From Oceanidesulfovibrio indonesiensis (GTDB lineage Bacteria > Desulfobacterota > Desulfovibrionia > Desulfovibrionales > Desulfovibrionaceae), in NCBI RefSeq assembly GCF_007625075.1, contig NZ_QMIE01000013.1, positions 1-64,000 of the forward strand: a DNA stretch of 64,000 nucleotides. Direction: 5' to 3'. Of this stretch, positions 1-8,403 are shown in pieces (the stretch's first letter is position 1; every line of letters starts with the position of its first letter). A program made the position numbers and the translations under genes. The notes below the pieces were generated by a model. The model did not search any database, was not told where the DNA came from, and saw only the letters and a list, made by a program, of their open reading frames with translations.

Positions 1-243
1 CTGTTCTGTCGCCGGATCGCTCAGGTTGTACCAGCGTTGCAGCAACAGGACTTGGAACATGGGCAAAGGCGGGCACGCGGGAGTGACCACGGAATTGGCT
101 TTTCGCTTGAGCTTTGGTGTGAGGAAGGCCTGGATCGGCAGCCAGTCGATGACAGCGTCGATTTCGTCGAGAAAAGTGTGACTGGTCCGACGCCTGCCCA
201 TGAAGTAATCCCCAAGCCGAGGTCCTTTGCTGCGCGCGCTCAT
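1..243 (-). CDS. IS5-type transposase, N-terminal part, runs off the window
   Basis: This is the first 81 codons of a DDE transposase; the rest lies outside the window. The start (MSARSKGPRLGDYF) follows a good ribosome site, AGAGGAGG, read on the minus strand. The motif LLLQRWYNLSDPA near residues 66-78 is typical of the DUF772 N-terminal domain of IS5-family transposases. The visible part is intact, with no frameshift. The element is distinct from the decayed IS that follows. Its inner end must lie between this start and the integrase fragment, but I could not define its terminal repeat. Family call is secure at the level of IS5-like; the catalytic DDE residues are not visible. Confidence 0.75.
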   Translation of the reverse strand, partial: MSARSKGPRLGDYFMGRRRTSHTFLDEIDAVIDWLPIQAFLTPKLKRKANSVVTPACPPLPMFQVLLLQRWYNLSDPATEQ

Positions 244-348
244 ACCAGCCTCCTCTTTGAAGAGACAATACTAAATATATCAGGATAATAAAAGCAAAAT
301 CAGACTATTGTTCCATGCAGAGGTCTCTAGTCGATTAAGAGGATTGCC

Positions 349-771
349 ATGCCCCTTACGGATGCCACGGTCAAAGCGGCCAAACCGCAGAACAAGCTCT
401 ACTCGCTTCATGACGAACGCGGGTTGTCTTTGGAGGTAGCGCCCAACGGCACCAAACGCTGGCGCTTCCGATTTCAACTCAATGGCAGACGTAACAGGCT
501 TTCTCTTGGCGTCTACCCCGAAGTGCGATTGAAAGACGCCCACGTTCAACGGGATGAAATGCGGATTCTCATATCCAAGGGCGTCGATCCGGCAAAGCAT
601 CGCGCTCAGGAACGGGAGCAAAAGAAGGGACACAATACGTTCGAGGCCGTGGCTCGGGAATGGTTTTCAAAGTTCTCGTCCAATTGGACCGAGGGACATG
701 GCCAGACGATCTCCACAAAGTGCGCCTCAAAATCCTGCGGGAGCGGCCCCTGTTCCAGGGCCTGTTTCTAA
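349..771 (+). pseudogene. Tyrosine integrase, P4 type, N-terminal fragment
   Basis: The first roughly 110 codons are the arm-type DNA-binding domain (DUF4102 family) of a P4-like prophage or island integrase: it begins MPLTDATVKAAKP and carries DERGLSLEVAPNGTKRWRFR and LSLGVYPEVRLKDA. The sequence then loses family character and the reading frame ends in a TAA that lies inside the inverted repeat of the downstream IS. The catalytic domain (R, H-x-x-R, Y) is absent from the window. The gene is therefore dead, truncated by the IS insertion or by later deletion. Integrases of this kind mark genomic islands usually placed at tRNA genes, but I saw no tRNA next to it. Confidence 0.8.
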
Positions 772-1574
772 AAAATATCTATATTTTGCTCACGGTTGTG
801 GCACTCTCCCTCCATGAGCCGACACGAAATCTCCGACGACCTTTGGCATCGGCTTGAACCCCATGTGCGGCCAACACGCACCCCCCCTCGGACGGCCCAA
901 CGCGGACACCCGCCGTATTCTCAATGTGGTCATCTGGGTTTTGCGCCCGGGGCCCCGTGGCGCGATTTGCCTGAAGAATTCGGGCCTTGGCAGAAGGTGT
1001 AGAAGCTCTTCAACGCGTGGTCCAAATTCGGGGTCTGGGCGACCATCCTTAAGGCTCTCTGTGGGGAGGCGGACTTCGAGTCCATTATCCACGATGGTAC
1101 GTATGTCAGAGCGCACCAGCATGCGCCCGGAGCCGGGGGGGCGGCGAAAACCGGGCCATCGACCGTAGTCGAGGCCTGTTGACGACCAAAAATCCACGCC
1201 ACAGTGGATGCATTGGGCAATCTACTGCATCTCGAACTCAACGGGGGCAACATGCATGACAGCGTCATGGATCAGGTGATGATCAATGGCTTTGCGGCGG
1301 AGTTCACCATCGCTGATAAAGCGTATGATGCCGATGAGATAGTTGCGATAGTTCTTAATCAAGACAGTGTCCCTGTTATTCCGTCGAGGAGCAATCGTCC
1401 AAGCGGGAGCACGACAATGCATCTGTACAAGGAGCGACACTTGTCGAGTTTTTTTCTGCAAAATCAAAGAGTTCAGACGCATCGCAACGCGATTTGAAAA
1501 GTTGGAGAAAACCTTTCTGACCATTCTCACCATCGCTTCATGTCTGATTTGGCTGCGATGATTTAGAAACAGGC
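760..1574 (+). mobile_element. Degenerate IS5-family insertion sequence
   Basis: A perfect 13-bp terminal inverted repeat, GCCTGTTTCTAAA, lies at 760-772 and in reverse complement at 1562-1574. Between the ends is one broken transposase gene. The size of about 815 bp and the split transposase frames fit the IS427-like subgroup of IS5. I see no convincing target duplication: the left flank reads CCAGG and the right flank ACTAG. That suggests one flank was rearranged after insertion, in line with the integrase not resuming on the right side. Confidence 0.85.
814..1561 (+). pseudogene. IS5-family transposase, broken by frameshifts and a stop
   Basis: Pieces of one transposase can be read across several frames. 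They are: MSRHEISDDLWHRLEPHV from 814; a shifted piece with TRRILNVVIWVLRPG; then GAPWRDLPEEFGPWQKV, ended by TAG at 1000-1002. After the stop the same frame continues with LFNAWSKFGVWATILKAL and IIHDGTYVRAHQHAPGA. A later frame carries NMHDSVMDQVMINGFAAEFT and IADKAYDADE, and the last one KIKEFRRIATRFEKLEKTF to TGA at 1559-1561. The order matches IS5/IS427 transposases, which often use programmed frameshifting. Here the several shifts and the stop make it inactive. Confidence 0.85.
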
Positions 1575-2238
1575 ACTAGTCATGCCCCTTGATCCTTTTG
1601 GCGCCTTGTACTCGAACATCCTTGAACAGACTGTGAAAATGACTTTTGCAACGGCCAGTTAGCGCCACGCCTGCTTCGTTTTCCTCGCCGGGACCTGTCC
1701 GCTCAAACTCTTCGATACGACCGGTCTCGTGAATGGCTCTGCCGAGGAGCCCCAGGCCGAGCCCCCTTTCTCATCTCATTCCGGCAACCCGCCGCCCCGT
1801 ATTGCATGGGAGCAGAACACTCCGCCTTCTCGCTCCCATGTAAATGCAATTCCCTTCTCCCTTTCTCTCCCCAGGCATTGCTCCTTGCCAGGTAGTTGAA
1901 ATCCCTTGGATTCTAATTGCCTGAAAAGTTCCTCCCTCACGCATCCTTATATGCGTATCGCCTTGGGACTTTTCTTGCGCAATGCCAGCGCTGATTTCGA
2001 ATAGCCTGCTCGGAAATGACTTCCTCACCGGTCAGTTCGACCTAGGCCACCCTTCATTCTCTTCTCTCAATATCTGCCGTCCAGACTCGCATGCAGCCGA
2101 TTTCCGTCTTGTCTTCAGCAACCTGAAGACAAGTTTACAGTGCATGAACGTTCCCTTGCTCTTTTGCATACTTCCTTACGTTCCTTAATGGATATATCGC
2201 CGCAAGCCGCACGTATATATTTGCAAAGGAGATCATAC
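1575..2238. other. Gene-poor stretch between the IS and the flagellar locus
   Basis: No convincing gene. On the minus strand, codons from about 1770 down to a TAG at 1576-1578 read openly as a protein-like tail (for example RAIHETGRIEEFERTGPGEE), but a TGA in the same frame at 1771-1773 cuts it off and no start is visible. This may be a relic. The right part holds a strong hairpin (separate entry) and presumably the promoter of the flagellar genes, which I could not assign to a sigma-54 or sigma-28 consensus. Confidence 0.4.
2108..2133 (+). promoter_or_regulatory. Perfect 11-bp hairpin upstream of the flagellar operon
   Basis: CTTGTCTTCAG and its exact reverse complement CTGAAGACAAG flank the loop CAAC. 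The sequence TTTACAG follows, so it lacks the long T-run of a classic terminator. It lies about 105 bp before the first gene of the operon. It could be a leader element, a weak terminator for read-through from the mobile region, or an operator. Confidence 0.5.
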
Positions 2239-2511
2239 ATGAGGGTACGTGTTGAAAAATACATTCACGACACCGGCATTCGAATATGGGGAGGAACTAT
2301 TGAAGAAGGACTCTCCAGAAATTCGTACATGTGCCCTGGGCACAACACTATAGCTGCATATCTCGACAAAAAACTTCCTGCCAAAGCCAGGAAGGCAGTT
2401 GAAGACCATATGGCCTCCTGCAAGGAGTGCAGAATCGAAGCAATGGAGCTCAGAAAAATAATAGCATCAACAAACTCTACCTGTGAAATGGAGGAGATGT
2501 ATGGATATTGA
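2239..2511 (+). CDS. Small HC2 zinc-finger (anti-sigma-like) protein
   Basis: A soluble 90-residue protein. Residues 32-64 hold Cys32, His35, His57, Cys61 and Cys64, in the H-x(3)-C-x(2)-C layout (HMASCKEC) of the putative zinc-finger family zf-HC2. That domain is best known at the N-terminus of anti-sigma factors such as RsrA/ChrR-type ZAS proteins. There is no membrane segment. The start was chosen for the AAAGGAG site nine bases upstream; longer starts lack one. Its last 11 bases overlap flgD, so the two are translationally coupled. An ECF-like sigma gene lies at the other end of the flagellar locus, which makes an anti-sigma role possible but unproven. Confidence 0.7.
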   Translation: MRVRVEKYIHDTGIRIWGGTIEEGLSRNSYMCPGHNTIAAYLDKKLPAKARKAVEDHMASCKECRIEAMELRKIIASTNSTCEMEEMYGY

Positions 2512-3181
2512 GTCTATTCTGCAATCAACAGTATATTCTTCATCGTCAAGCTCTTCGACAACTTCTTCGACAGAATTGTCTGATGATGACTTCTTGACGC
2601 TGTTCATTGCCCAACTGGAGAACCAGGATCCCCTGAACCCCATGGAGAACACCGATATGCTCGCCCAGCTCGCCCAGTTTTCCACTGTGGAGCAGCTCAC
2701 CTCCATGAACCAAAGCATCAAGACCCTGGTCCAGCAATCCAATGCCCAGATCATCAATTCCGCCGTCAGCTACATCGGCATGGATGTGGTGGCTGAGGGC
2801 AACACCGTCAGCGTGAGTGAAAGCGTCGTCAGCCCGCTCTACTACTCCCTGCCGGAGGATGCCGACCAGGCCATGGCCTACATCTACAACGAAAGCGGCA
2901 ACATCGTGGACAGCGTGATGCTGAGTGAGCTCAAAGCCGGCGACCATACCTTTCAGTGGGACGGCCTGAGTTCCAATGGAGAGCAGGTTCCGAGCGGAAA
3001 TTATTCCGTGGGCATTGTTGCCATCGACGACCTGGGCGACCTGATCTCCGTCTCCACATTGTGCCAGGGCAATGTCGTGGGGATGGCCAGCCAGAACGGC
3101 AGCACGGTTTTCCAGCTCGATGACGGCCGCTACGTGGACATGATGTCCATCTCCCAAGTCTACAGTCCCTCCGCTGCCTAG
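2501..3181 (+). CDS. flgD: Flagellar hook capping protein FlgD
   Basis: FlgD sits at the tip of the growing hook and guides FlgE subunits into place, then is discarded. The 226-residue product has the family hallmark near residues 27-60, DDFLTLFIAQLENQDPLNPM followed by the FSTVEQLTSMN segment, and a FlgD Ig-like domain later (LKAGDHTFQWDGLSSNGEQV). The N-terminus is Ser/Thr-rich, as usual for this exported scaffold. The ATG at 2501 is preceded by GGAGGAG; an upstream in-frame ATG at 2483 is less likely. It overlaps the HC2 gene and lies 21 bases before flgE. Length is normal. Confidence 0.95.
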   Translation: MDIESILQSTVYSSSSSSSTTSSTELSDDDFLTLFIAQLENQDPLNPMENTDMLAQLAQFSTVEQLTSMNQSIKTLVQQSNAQIINSAVSYIGMDVVAEGNTVSVSESVVSPLYYSLPEDADQAMAYIYNESGNIVDSVMLSELKAGDHTFQWDGLSSNGEQVPSGNYSVGIVAIDDLGDLISVSTLCQGNVVGMASQNGSTVFQLDDGRYVDMMSISQVYSPSAA

Positions 3182-3202
3182 CGGGAGGCGAGGAGCACTT
3201 CC

Positions 3203-4795
3203 ATGAGCACCCTGACTGGCGCCATGTACACGGGCATTTCCGGCCTCACCACCCACAGCAAAGGCATCTCCGTGGTGGGCAACAACCTGGCGAACTCCAA
3301 CACTCTTGGCTACAAGGCCACATCCATTCAATTCGAGGACCTGTTCTACTCCTCAATAAATACGGCCAACGGCGCCGACCAGATCGGGCACGGCTCCACG
3401 GTCTCCACCCTCTACAGCAACTTTTCGCAAGGTTCTTACCAGTCTTCGTCCTCGGTGACCGACGTGGCCGTATCCGGCAAGGGCTTCTTCATCGTCACGA
3501 ACCCAGCCACCGGAAAAACATACTACACCCGCTCCGGCAATTTCACATTCAATGATGACGGATACCTCGTCAACGCACAGGGGTACCGAGTCCAAGGGTG
3601 GGAGGCCGACCCTTCGCACAATGGTCGGGGCGTCAGCACCATAGGCGCATTGGGCGACATCCAGCTCGACGACCTGCAATCACCGCCCCAGGCCACGTCG
3701 CTCATGACAATGCTCGTCAACCTCGACAAGGACAGCGAGGAACGCTCGGCAAACACCACGAATCCGTTCTTCGCTCTGCAGCAGGAGTGGGACGGCACAG
3801 CCGATCCGCCGTTGGGCGAAACGAGGTACACATACCAGACCTCCATGGTTGTGTATGACGAAGCCGGTGGCTCCCATGAAGTCACCGTGTACTTCGATCC
3901 GGTCCAGGACGACGCCGTGGTCAGCGACGCGGGCGGCGGCCAGGTCTGGGAGTACATCGTCACCTGCAATCCTTCGGAGGACGGCCGGACCATCGATGGT
4001 CAGGAGCTTTCCGGAACGTCCAGCGCCGGTCTTCTCATGACCGGCACCCTCACCTTCGATTCCTCCAGCCAACTCACCGGCATCACCGCTTTCACGCTGG
4101 CCGACACGGCCACAGGCGATCTGCACAACCTCTCCAACTGGACGCCTGCCGACATCGACGACGACGGCCTGCCCATATTCACGGCCAACTTTTCGGGATC
4201 GGAAGACGCCAGCCACACCGGCGCGGCAGGAGCCGTGAACATCGGCCTCAACTTCGGCGTGCATAACAGAACACCGGCCGCCACCGGATGGGACGGCGCC
4301 GTCGCCAATGCGGCTGCCGTGGGCACTGACATCAACAACCTCTTCAACTTCACGGATCCGGTGTTCGGCGCCAACGCCTCCACTTCCTACGACACGTCGT
4401 CCTCCACCCTGAGCAGAAACCAGGACGGCTACCCCCCGGGATTTCTGGACACCGTGGAGATCGACAAGAACGGCGTCGTTTCCGGCGTGTTCACCAACGG
4501 CGAGACCCTGGAGCTCTTTGTCATCGGCCTGGCGGACTTCGCCAACTATCAGGGCCTCATCAGCGAAGGGGGCAACCTTTTCTCCGCCAGCGGGGATTCC
4601 GGGCTGCCCATCACGGGCATCGCCGGCACCAACGGATTCGGCAGCATTTCCTCCAACACTCTGGAGCAATCCAACGTGGACTACTCGGGGGAGATGGTGG
4701 ACCTCATCCGCTTCCAGCGCGGCTACCAGGCCAACTCCAAGGTCATCACCACCGTGGACTCCCTGCTTCAGGAAGCCATCAACCTGAAGCGTTAG
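3203..4795 (+). CDS. flgE: Flagellar hook protein FlgE
   Basis: The hook structural protein, exported by the flagellar type III system to build the universal joint. The N-terminus (MYTGISGLTTHSKGISVVGN, then NNLANSNTLGYKA) is the conserved flagellar rod/hook D0 motif. The C-terminus (LEQSNVDYSGEMVDLIRFQR, then GYQANSKVITTVDSLLQEA) is the matching D0/D1 coiled-coil segment. At 530 residues it is longer than the enterobacterial protein but usual for deltaproteobacterial hooks, with a large variable domain between about residues 170 and 420. The start follows GAGGCGAGGAG. It is part of the flgD-E-K-L-fliD run with gaps of 8-21 bases. Confidence 0.97.
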   Translation: MSTLTGAMYTGISGLTTHSKGISVVGNNLANSNTLGYKATSIQFEDLFYSSINTANGADQIGHGSTVSTLYSNFSQGSYQSSSSVTDVAVSGKGFFIVTNPATGKTYYTRSGNFTFNDDGYLVNAQGYRVQGWEADPSHNGRGVSTIGALGDIQLDDLQSPPQATSLMTMLVNLDKDSEERSANTTNPFFALQQEWDGTADPPLGETRYTYQTSMVVYDEAGGSHEVTVYFDPVQDDAVVSDAGGGQVWEYIVTCNPSEDGRTIDGQELSGTSSAGLLMTGTLTFDSSSQLTGITAFTLADTATGDLHNLSNWTPADIDDDGLPIFTANFSGSEDASHTGAAGAVNIGLNFGVHNRTPAATGWDGAVANAAAVGTDINNLFNFTDPVFGANASTSYDTSSSTLSRNQDGYPPGFLDTVEIDKNGVVSGVFTNGETLELFVIGLADFANYQGLISEGGNLFSASGDSGLPITGIAGTNGFGSISSNTLEQSNVDYSGEMVDLIRFQRGYQANSKVITTVDSLLQEAINLKR

Positions 4796-4805
4796 GAGAA
4801 CGAGG

Positions 4806-6890
4806 ATGATCAATTCGCTGTTGAGCCTGGGAGAACAGGCGCTCATGAACGCCCAGGTGGGCATTTCGGTGACAGGCAACAACATCGCCAACATCGATAC
4901 AGCCGGCTATGCGCGGCGCACCGTTACATACGCTACCAACGGCTCCATCTCGGTAAACGGAGTGAGCATCGGCACAGGCGCCTCGGTTGAGCAAATCCGC
5001 CGCAACTACGACACCCTCCTCGAATCCAGTTATCTCGCAGCGAACAGCCAGTCCGCAGCCTGGGCGGCCATGGCAAAAACACTGTATAATGTCGAGTCGC
5101 TGTTCAACCAGAGCGACAACTACGGCGTGTCCACCGCACTCGATACCTTCCTGAACAGCCTGGCAGCGCTGGAAGATACGCCTCGCGACGCCGCCGCCCG
5201 GCAGGAACTGTTAAGCTACGCCGAAACCCTCGTGGACAGTCTGGCGATAATCGACGCGTCCCTCAAAGACTCACTCGCATCTCTGGAAAAGGATGTGGCC
5301 AGCGGTGTGGTTGAGGCGAACGCGCTCATGAAGCAGATCGCCCAGCTCAATGCGGACATAACCAGACATCCGGACAATCTGGAGCTTCAGGACCAGCGGG
5401 ATACGGCCATCCGCGCGCTCTCCGATCTGGTGGACGTGCAGGTGCTGCGCGAGGACGACACCAACGTGACCGTGCTGACTACCAGCGGCCAACCCCTGGT
5501 GGACGGAATCCACGCCTACGAGCTGTCCTGGGAGCAACCTCAGGTCCAAACGGATCTGATAGCCGGGTCCGACTTTGACGGCGCGCTCTACTTCAGCGGG
5601 ACGAGCTCGGACGAGTTGCTCGTCCAGTTCACTTCCGCCGGACCTGCCGACGGCTCGGCTTCGGCCGCCACCTTCCGCGTGTCCATGGACGGCGGCAATA
5701 CCTGGCTGACGGACGAGGATGGCGCGATCATGGAGTTCAGGGCCGGCGGCTATGACGACCGGGTGGAGGTAGCCGGCGTGGAGCTATGGTTCGGCCAAAG
5801 CCATGACTCCAGCGCAACGGCCACCACCGACATCTCCGCCAAAGATTCCTTCAGCGTCATGCCAAAATACGGCCTGTACTGGCACGCCACCACCGGAGGC
5901 AAGGTCAACATCACGCCCATCGAAGGCAACGGCGCGAACAATCGCCTGTCCGGAGGCAAGCTCGCCGGCCTCATTACAGCTCGCGACGAAGGCATCTTGG
6001 CCTACGCAGAGGAACTGGATGCGCTTGCCCACGAACTGATCTGGCAGATGAACTTCCAGCATAGCCAGGGTGCCGGACTCGAACATTATGTTGCCACCAC
6101 TGCAAGCTACCAGACGAAGGACACAACCGCCCCCCTTGCGGCCAGCTCCCTGCCCTATGCGAGCCGTCTCCAGTCCGGCGGGCTGGCGTTCGCCTTCTAC
6201 AATGAAAGCACAGGCGAGAGTCTGGGCGTGGAATCGCTGGACTTCTCCACCGTCACTCCCGGCACGGCGACCTTCGATCCTGAAACTCACTCTCTCCAAG
6301 ATGTTGTCGACGCGATCAATGCAAGCTTTCCCGGCCTCTTGCAGGCAAGCATCCAGGACGGGCGGCTGCAACTCTCGGCCGAGGACGGGGTAGAGTTCGA
6401 GTTTGCCGGCGACAGCAGCGGACTGCTCGCCGCTCTCGGGCTCAACACGTTTTTCTCGGGCAGCGATGTTTCGAACATGGCCATCGACTCACGGGTCGCA
6501 ACGAACACGAACCGGATAAACGCCGCCGTGGTGGACGGTTCCGGCGCCGTGGCAGCCGGAGACAACTCCAACGCGCTGGCGCTGGCCGCTCTGGCAGACA
6601 AGAGCGTCACTCTGGACTGCCTGCATTCGAGCACGTCGCAATCCATAGCGGAACACCTCCACGCCCTGACGGCCAAAGTAGGCGCGGACACGGACACCGC
6701 AGCCCGCAACTATACCCTGACTTCCACCCTGGCCGCCGACCTGAACGCCAGACAGGAGGAGGTAGCCGGCGTGAGTATGGATGAGGAGCTGACGAACCTC
6801 ATGCGTTACCAGCAGGCATATCAGGCGGCAAGTCGGCTCATCCAGACGACAAGCGAGATGTTCGACACCCTCATGTCTCTGAAATCCTGA
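4806..6890 (+). CDS. flgK: Hook-filament junction protein FlgK (HAP1)
   Basis: FlgK joins the hook to FlgL and the filament. The 694-residue product starts with SLGEQALMNAQVGISVTGN and NNIANIDTAGYARRTV, the flagellar N-terminal motif, and ends with VSMDEELTNLMRYQQAYQAA plus a typical terminal helix (RLIQTTSEMFDTLMSLKS). These are the paired coiled-coil ends of HAP1. The start follows AGGAGAACGAGG. It lies 10 bases after flgE and 8 before flgL. It is longer than the E. coli protein because of an enlarged middle domain. Confidence 0.96.
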   Translation: MINSLLSLGEQALMNAQVGISVTGNNIANIDTAGYARRTVTYATNGSISVNGVSIGTGASVEQIRRNYDTLLESSYLAANSQSAAWAAMAKTLYNVESLFNQSDNYGVSTALDTFLNSLAALEDTPRDAAARQELLSYAETLVDSLAIIDASLKDSLASLEKDVASGVVEANALMKQIAQLNADITRHPDNLELQDQRDTAIRALSDLVDVQVLREDDTNVTVLTTSGQPLVDGIHAYELSWEQPQVQTDLIAGSDFDGALYFSGTSSDELLVQFTSAGPADGSASAATFRVSMDGGNTWLTDEDGAIMEFRAGGYDDRVEVAGVELWFGQSHDSSATATTDISAKDSFSVMPKYGLYWHATTGGKVNITPIEGNGANNRLSGGKLAGLITARDEGILAYAEELDALAHELIWQMNFQHSQGAGLEHYVATTASYQTKDTTAPLAASSLPYASRLQSGGLAFAFYNESTGESLGVESLDFSTVTPGTATFDPETHSLQDVVDAINASFPGLLQASIQDGRLQLSAEDGVEFEFAGDSSGLLAALGLNTFFSGSDVSNMAIDSRVATNTNRINAAVVDGSGAVAAGDNSNALALAALADKSVTLDCLHSSTSQSIAEHLHALTAKVGADTDTAARNYTLTSTLAADLNARQEEVAGVSMDEELTNLMRYQQAYQAASRLIQTTSEMFDTLMSLKS

Positions 6891-6898
6891 GGTGCACC

Positions 6899-8392
6899 AT
6901 GCGCGTATCCTTCAATATGATCTACAATCAGTCTGTGTCCGGCATGAACAGCCGGCTCGCCGAGATGATGCGGCTCAACGAGCAGAGCGCTTCGCAGAAA
7001 AAACTCAACCGGCCTTCGGACGACCCGGCCGGTATGGCGCGCAGTCTGGACCTGCGTTCCGCCCAGAGCGCCATGGATCAGTATCTGGAGAATATCGACA
7101 CAGCCGAGGCATGGCTCACCCAGGCAGACGACGAACTGAGGCTGGCCAGCAATGCGGTCACCCGGCTGAAGGAGATCGCCGAACAAGCCGCCACCGGTAC
7201 GTACTCGAACGACCAGCGCGAGATGATCGCAGCCGAGGCCCGTGAGCTCATGGCCGAGCTCGTGAGCATCGCCAACAGCGAGTTCGTCGGGGACTCCATC
7301 TTCGCCGGCTCCAAAATCGACACCAACGCCTACGCGCTGGGGCTGGGCGCCACGGTGCGCGACGCCGAGGGCGAATCCCTGGAGGTGCTGGCGGTCACAG
7401 GCAACTCGAACTCCACGACGTATATCGAGTTCCTCGATTCCGGCCAGGTTGGCGCGGACACCCTGAGATACCGCTACACAACCGACAACGGCGACACCTG
7501 GCAGAATGCCGAACTCGCGGCAGGAGACACGACAATCGTCTGCGGCGGCGTCCGGACCGAGATCGCAGCCGGCTCCACCGTTGCCGCAACCAGCGAAGAA
7601 GGCGCAGGCGACGGCAGCGTTCTCTGGCTCCGGCCTGCGGCCTACTACCAGGGCAACGTGGAGGGAGATGCCGAGGTTGTGCACCACGGCGTGTCACCAA
7701 TCGCGGCCGAGGCTCAAGGCGTTTTTTCTTCCAACGTATTGGTGCGAGTGGACTCCGGAGGCACACTGCCCGGACCCATCGAATATTCATACAGCACAAA
7801 CGGCGGGAGTACCTGGAGTTCCGGCCACACCACCTCGGACGCCACATTTGGAATCCCCGGCGGTTACGTGGAGCTGGCATCCAACGGCGGCGACACCCTG
7901 GCTGCGGGCGACCAGTTTCTCGTGCAGCCCCAGAAGGCTGCGATACTCGTGGACATCAGCCCCTCCAGCACTGTGCAGATCAACAGTATAGGCAAAGACA
8001 TCTTCGGCGGACTGTACACACCTGTCGGCGAAAGCCAAGCCGTAGCGGCCGTTCCTTCGGAAGAAAACCTCCTGGAAACCGTGGGCGAGTTGGTGGGCTA
8101 CCTGGAGACAAACAACCAGGACGGCGCTGCGGAGTGTCTGGACAAACTCTCCGGCGCTCATGCGCGGCTCACCGTGGCCCTGGGCGATATCGGCGGCCGC
8201 GAGACACGACTGGAGTTTGCGCGCAACAGCGTGGAAACCATCAAGGCCACCACGGCGGCAAATATTTCCGACATCGAAGATGTGGACATCACACAGCTGA
8301 CCATCGACCTGGCCAAAGCCGAGTACGCGTACCAGGCCGTGCTGAGAAGCAGCAGCCAGATCATGAACCTCAGCCTTCTCGACTATATCTGA
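6899..8392 (+). CDS. flgL: Hook-filament junction protein FlgL (HAP3)
   Basis: FlgL is the second junction protein, between FlgK and flagellin. The N-terminus (MRVSFNMIYNQSVSGMNSRL, then LNRPSDDPAGMARSLDLRS) is the flagellin-like D0/D1 region, and the C-terminus (DVDITQLTIDLAKAEYAYQA, then VLRSSSQIMNLSLLDYI) is the matching helix. At 497 residues it is larger than the roughly 300-residue E. coli FlgL, with an inserted middle domain at about residues 160-370. The start follows TGAGG. In many Desulfovibrio genomes, from memory, csrA and fliW follow flgL; here fliD follows directly. Confidence 0.93.
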   Translation: MRVSFNMIYNQSVSGMNSRLAEMMRLNEQSASQKKLNRPSDDPAGMARSLDLRSAQSAMDQYLENIDTAEAWLTQADDELRLASNAVTRLKEIAEQAATGTYSNDQREMIAAEARELMAELVSIANSEFVGDSIFAGSKIDTNAYALGLGATVRDAEGESLEVLAVTGNSNSTTYIEFLDSGQVGADTLRYRYTTDNGDTWQNAELAAGDTTIVCGGVRTEIAAGSTVAATSEEGAGDGSVLWLRPAAYYQGNVEGDAEVVHHGVSPIAAEAQGVFSSNVLVRVDSGGTLPGPIEYSYSTNGGSTWSSGHTTSDATFGIPGGYVELASNGGDTLAAGDQFLVQPQKAAILVDISPSSTVQINSIGKDIFGGLYTPVGESQAVAAVPSEENLLETVGELVGYLETNNQDGAAECLDKLSGAHARLTVALGDIGGRETRLEFARNSVETIKATTAANISDIEDVDITQLTIDLAKAEYAYQAVLRSSSQIMNLSLLDYI

Positions 8393-8403
8393 GGAGAAAC
8401 ACC

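Noticed and set aside
1771-2188. Open frames on both strands between the IS and the flagellar genes (for example minus 1771-2028 and plus 1982-2188)
   Set aside because: No ribosome site, no family features and low-complexity composition; the minus frame is only the upstream part of an unexplained relic.
3353-4894. Long minus-strand frame of 404 residues inside flgE
   Set aside because: It is the mirror of a real, high-confidence flgE gene; GC-rich genomes produce such frames.
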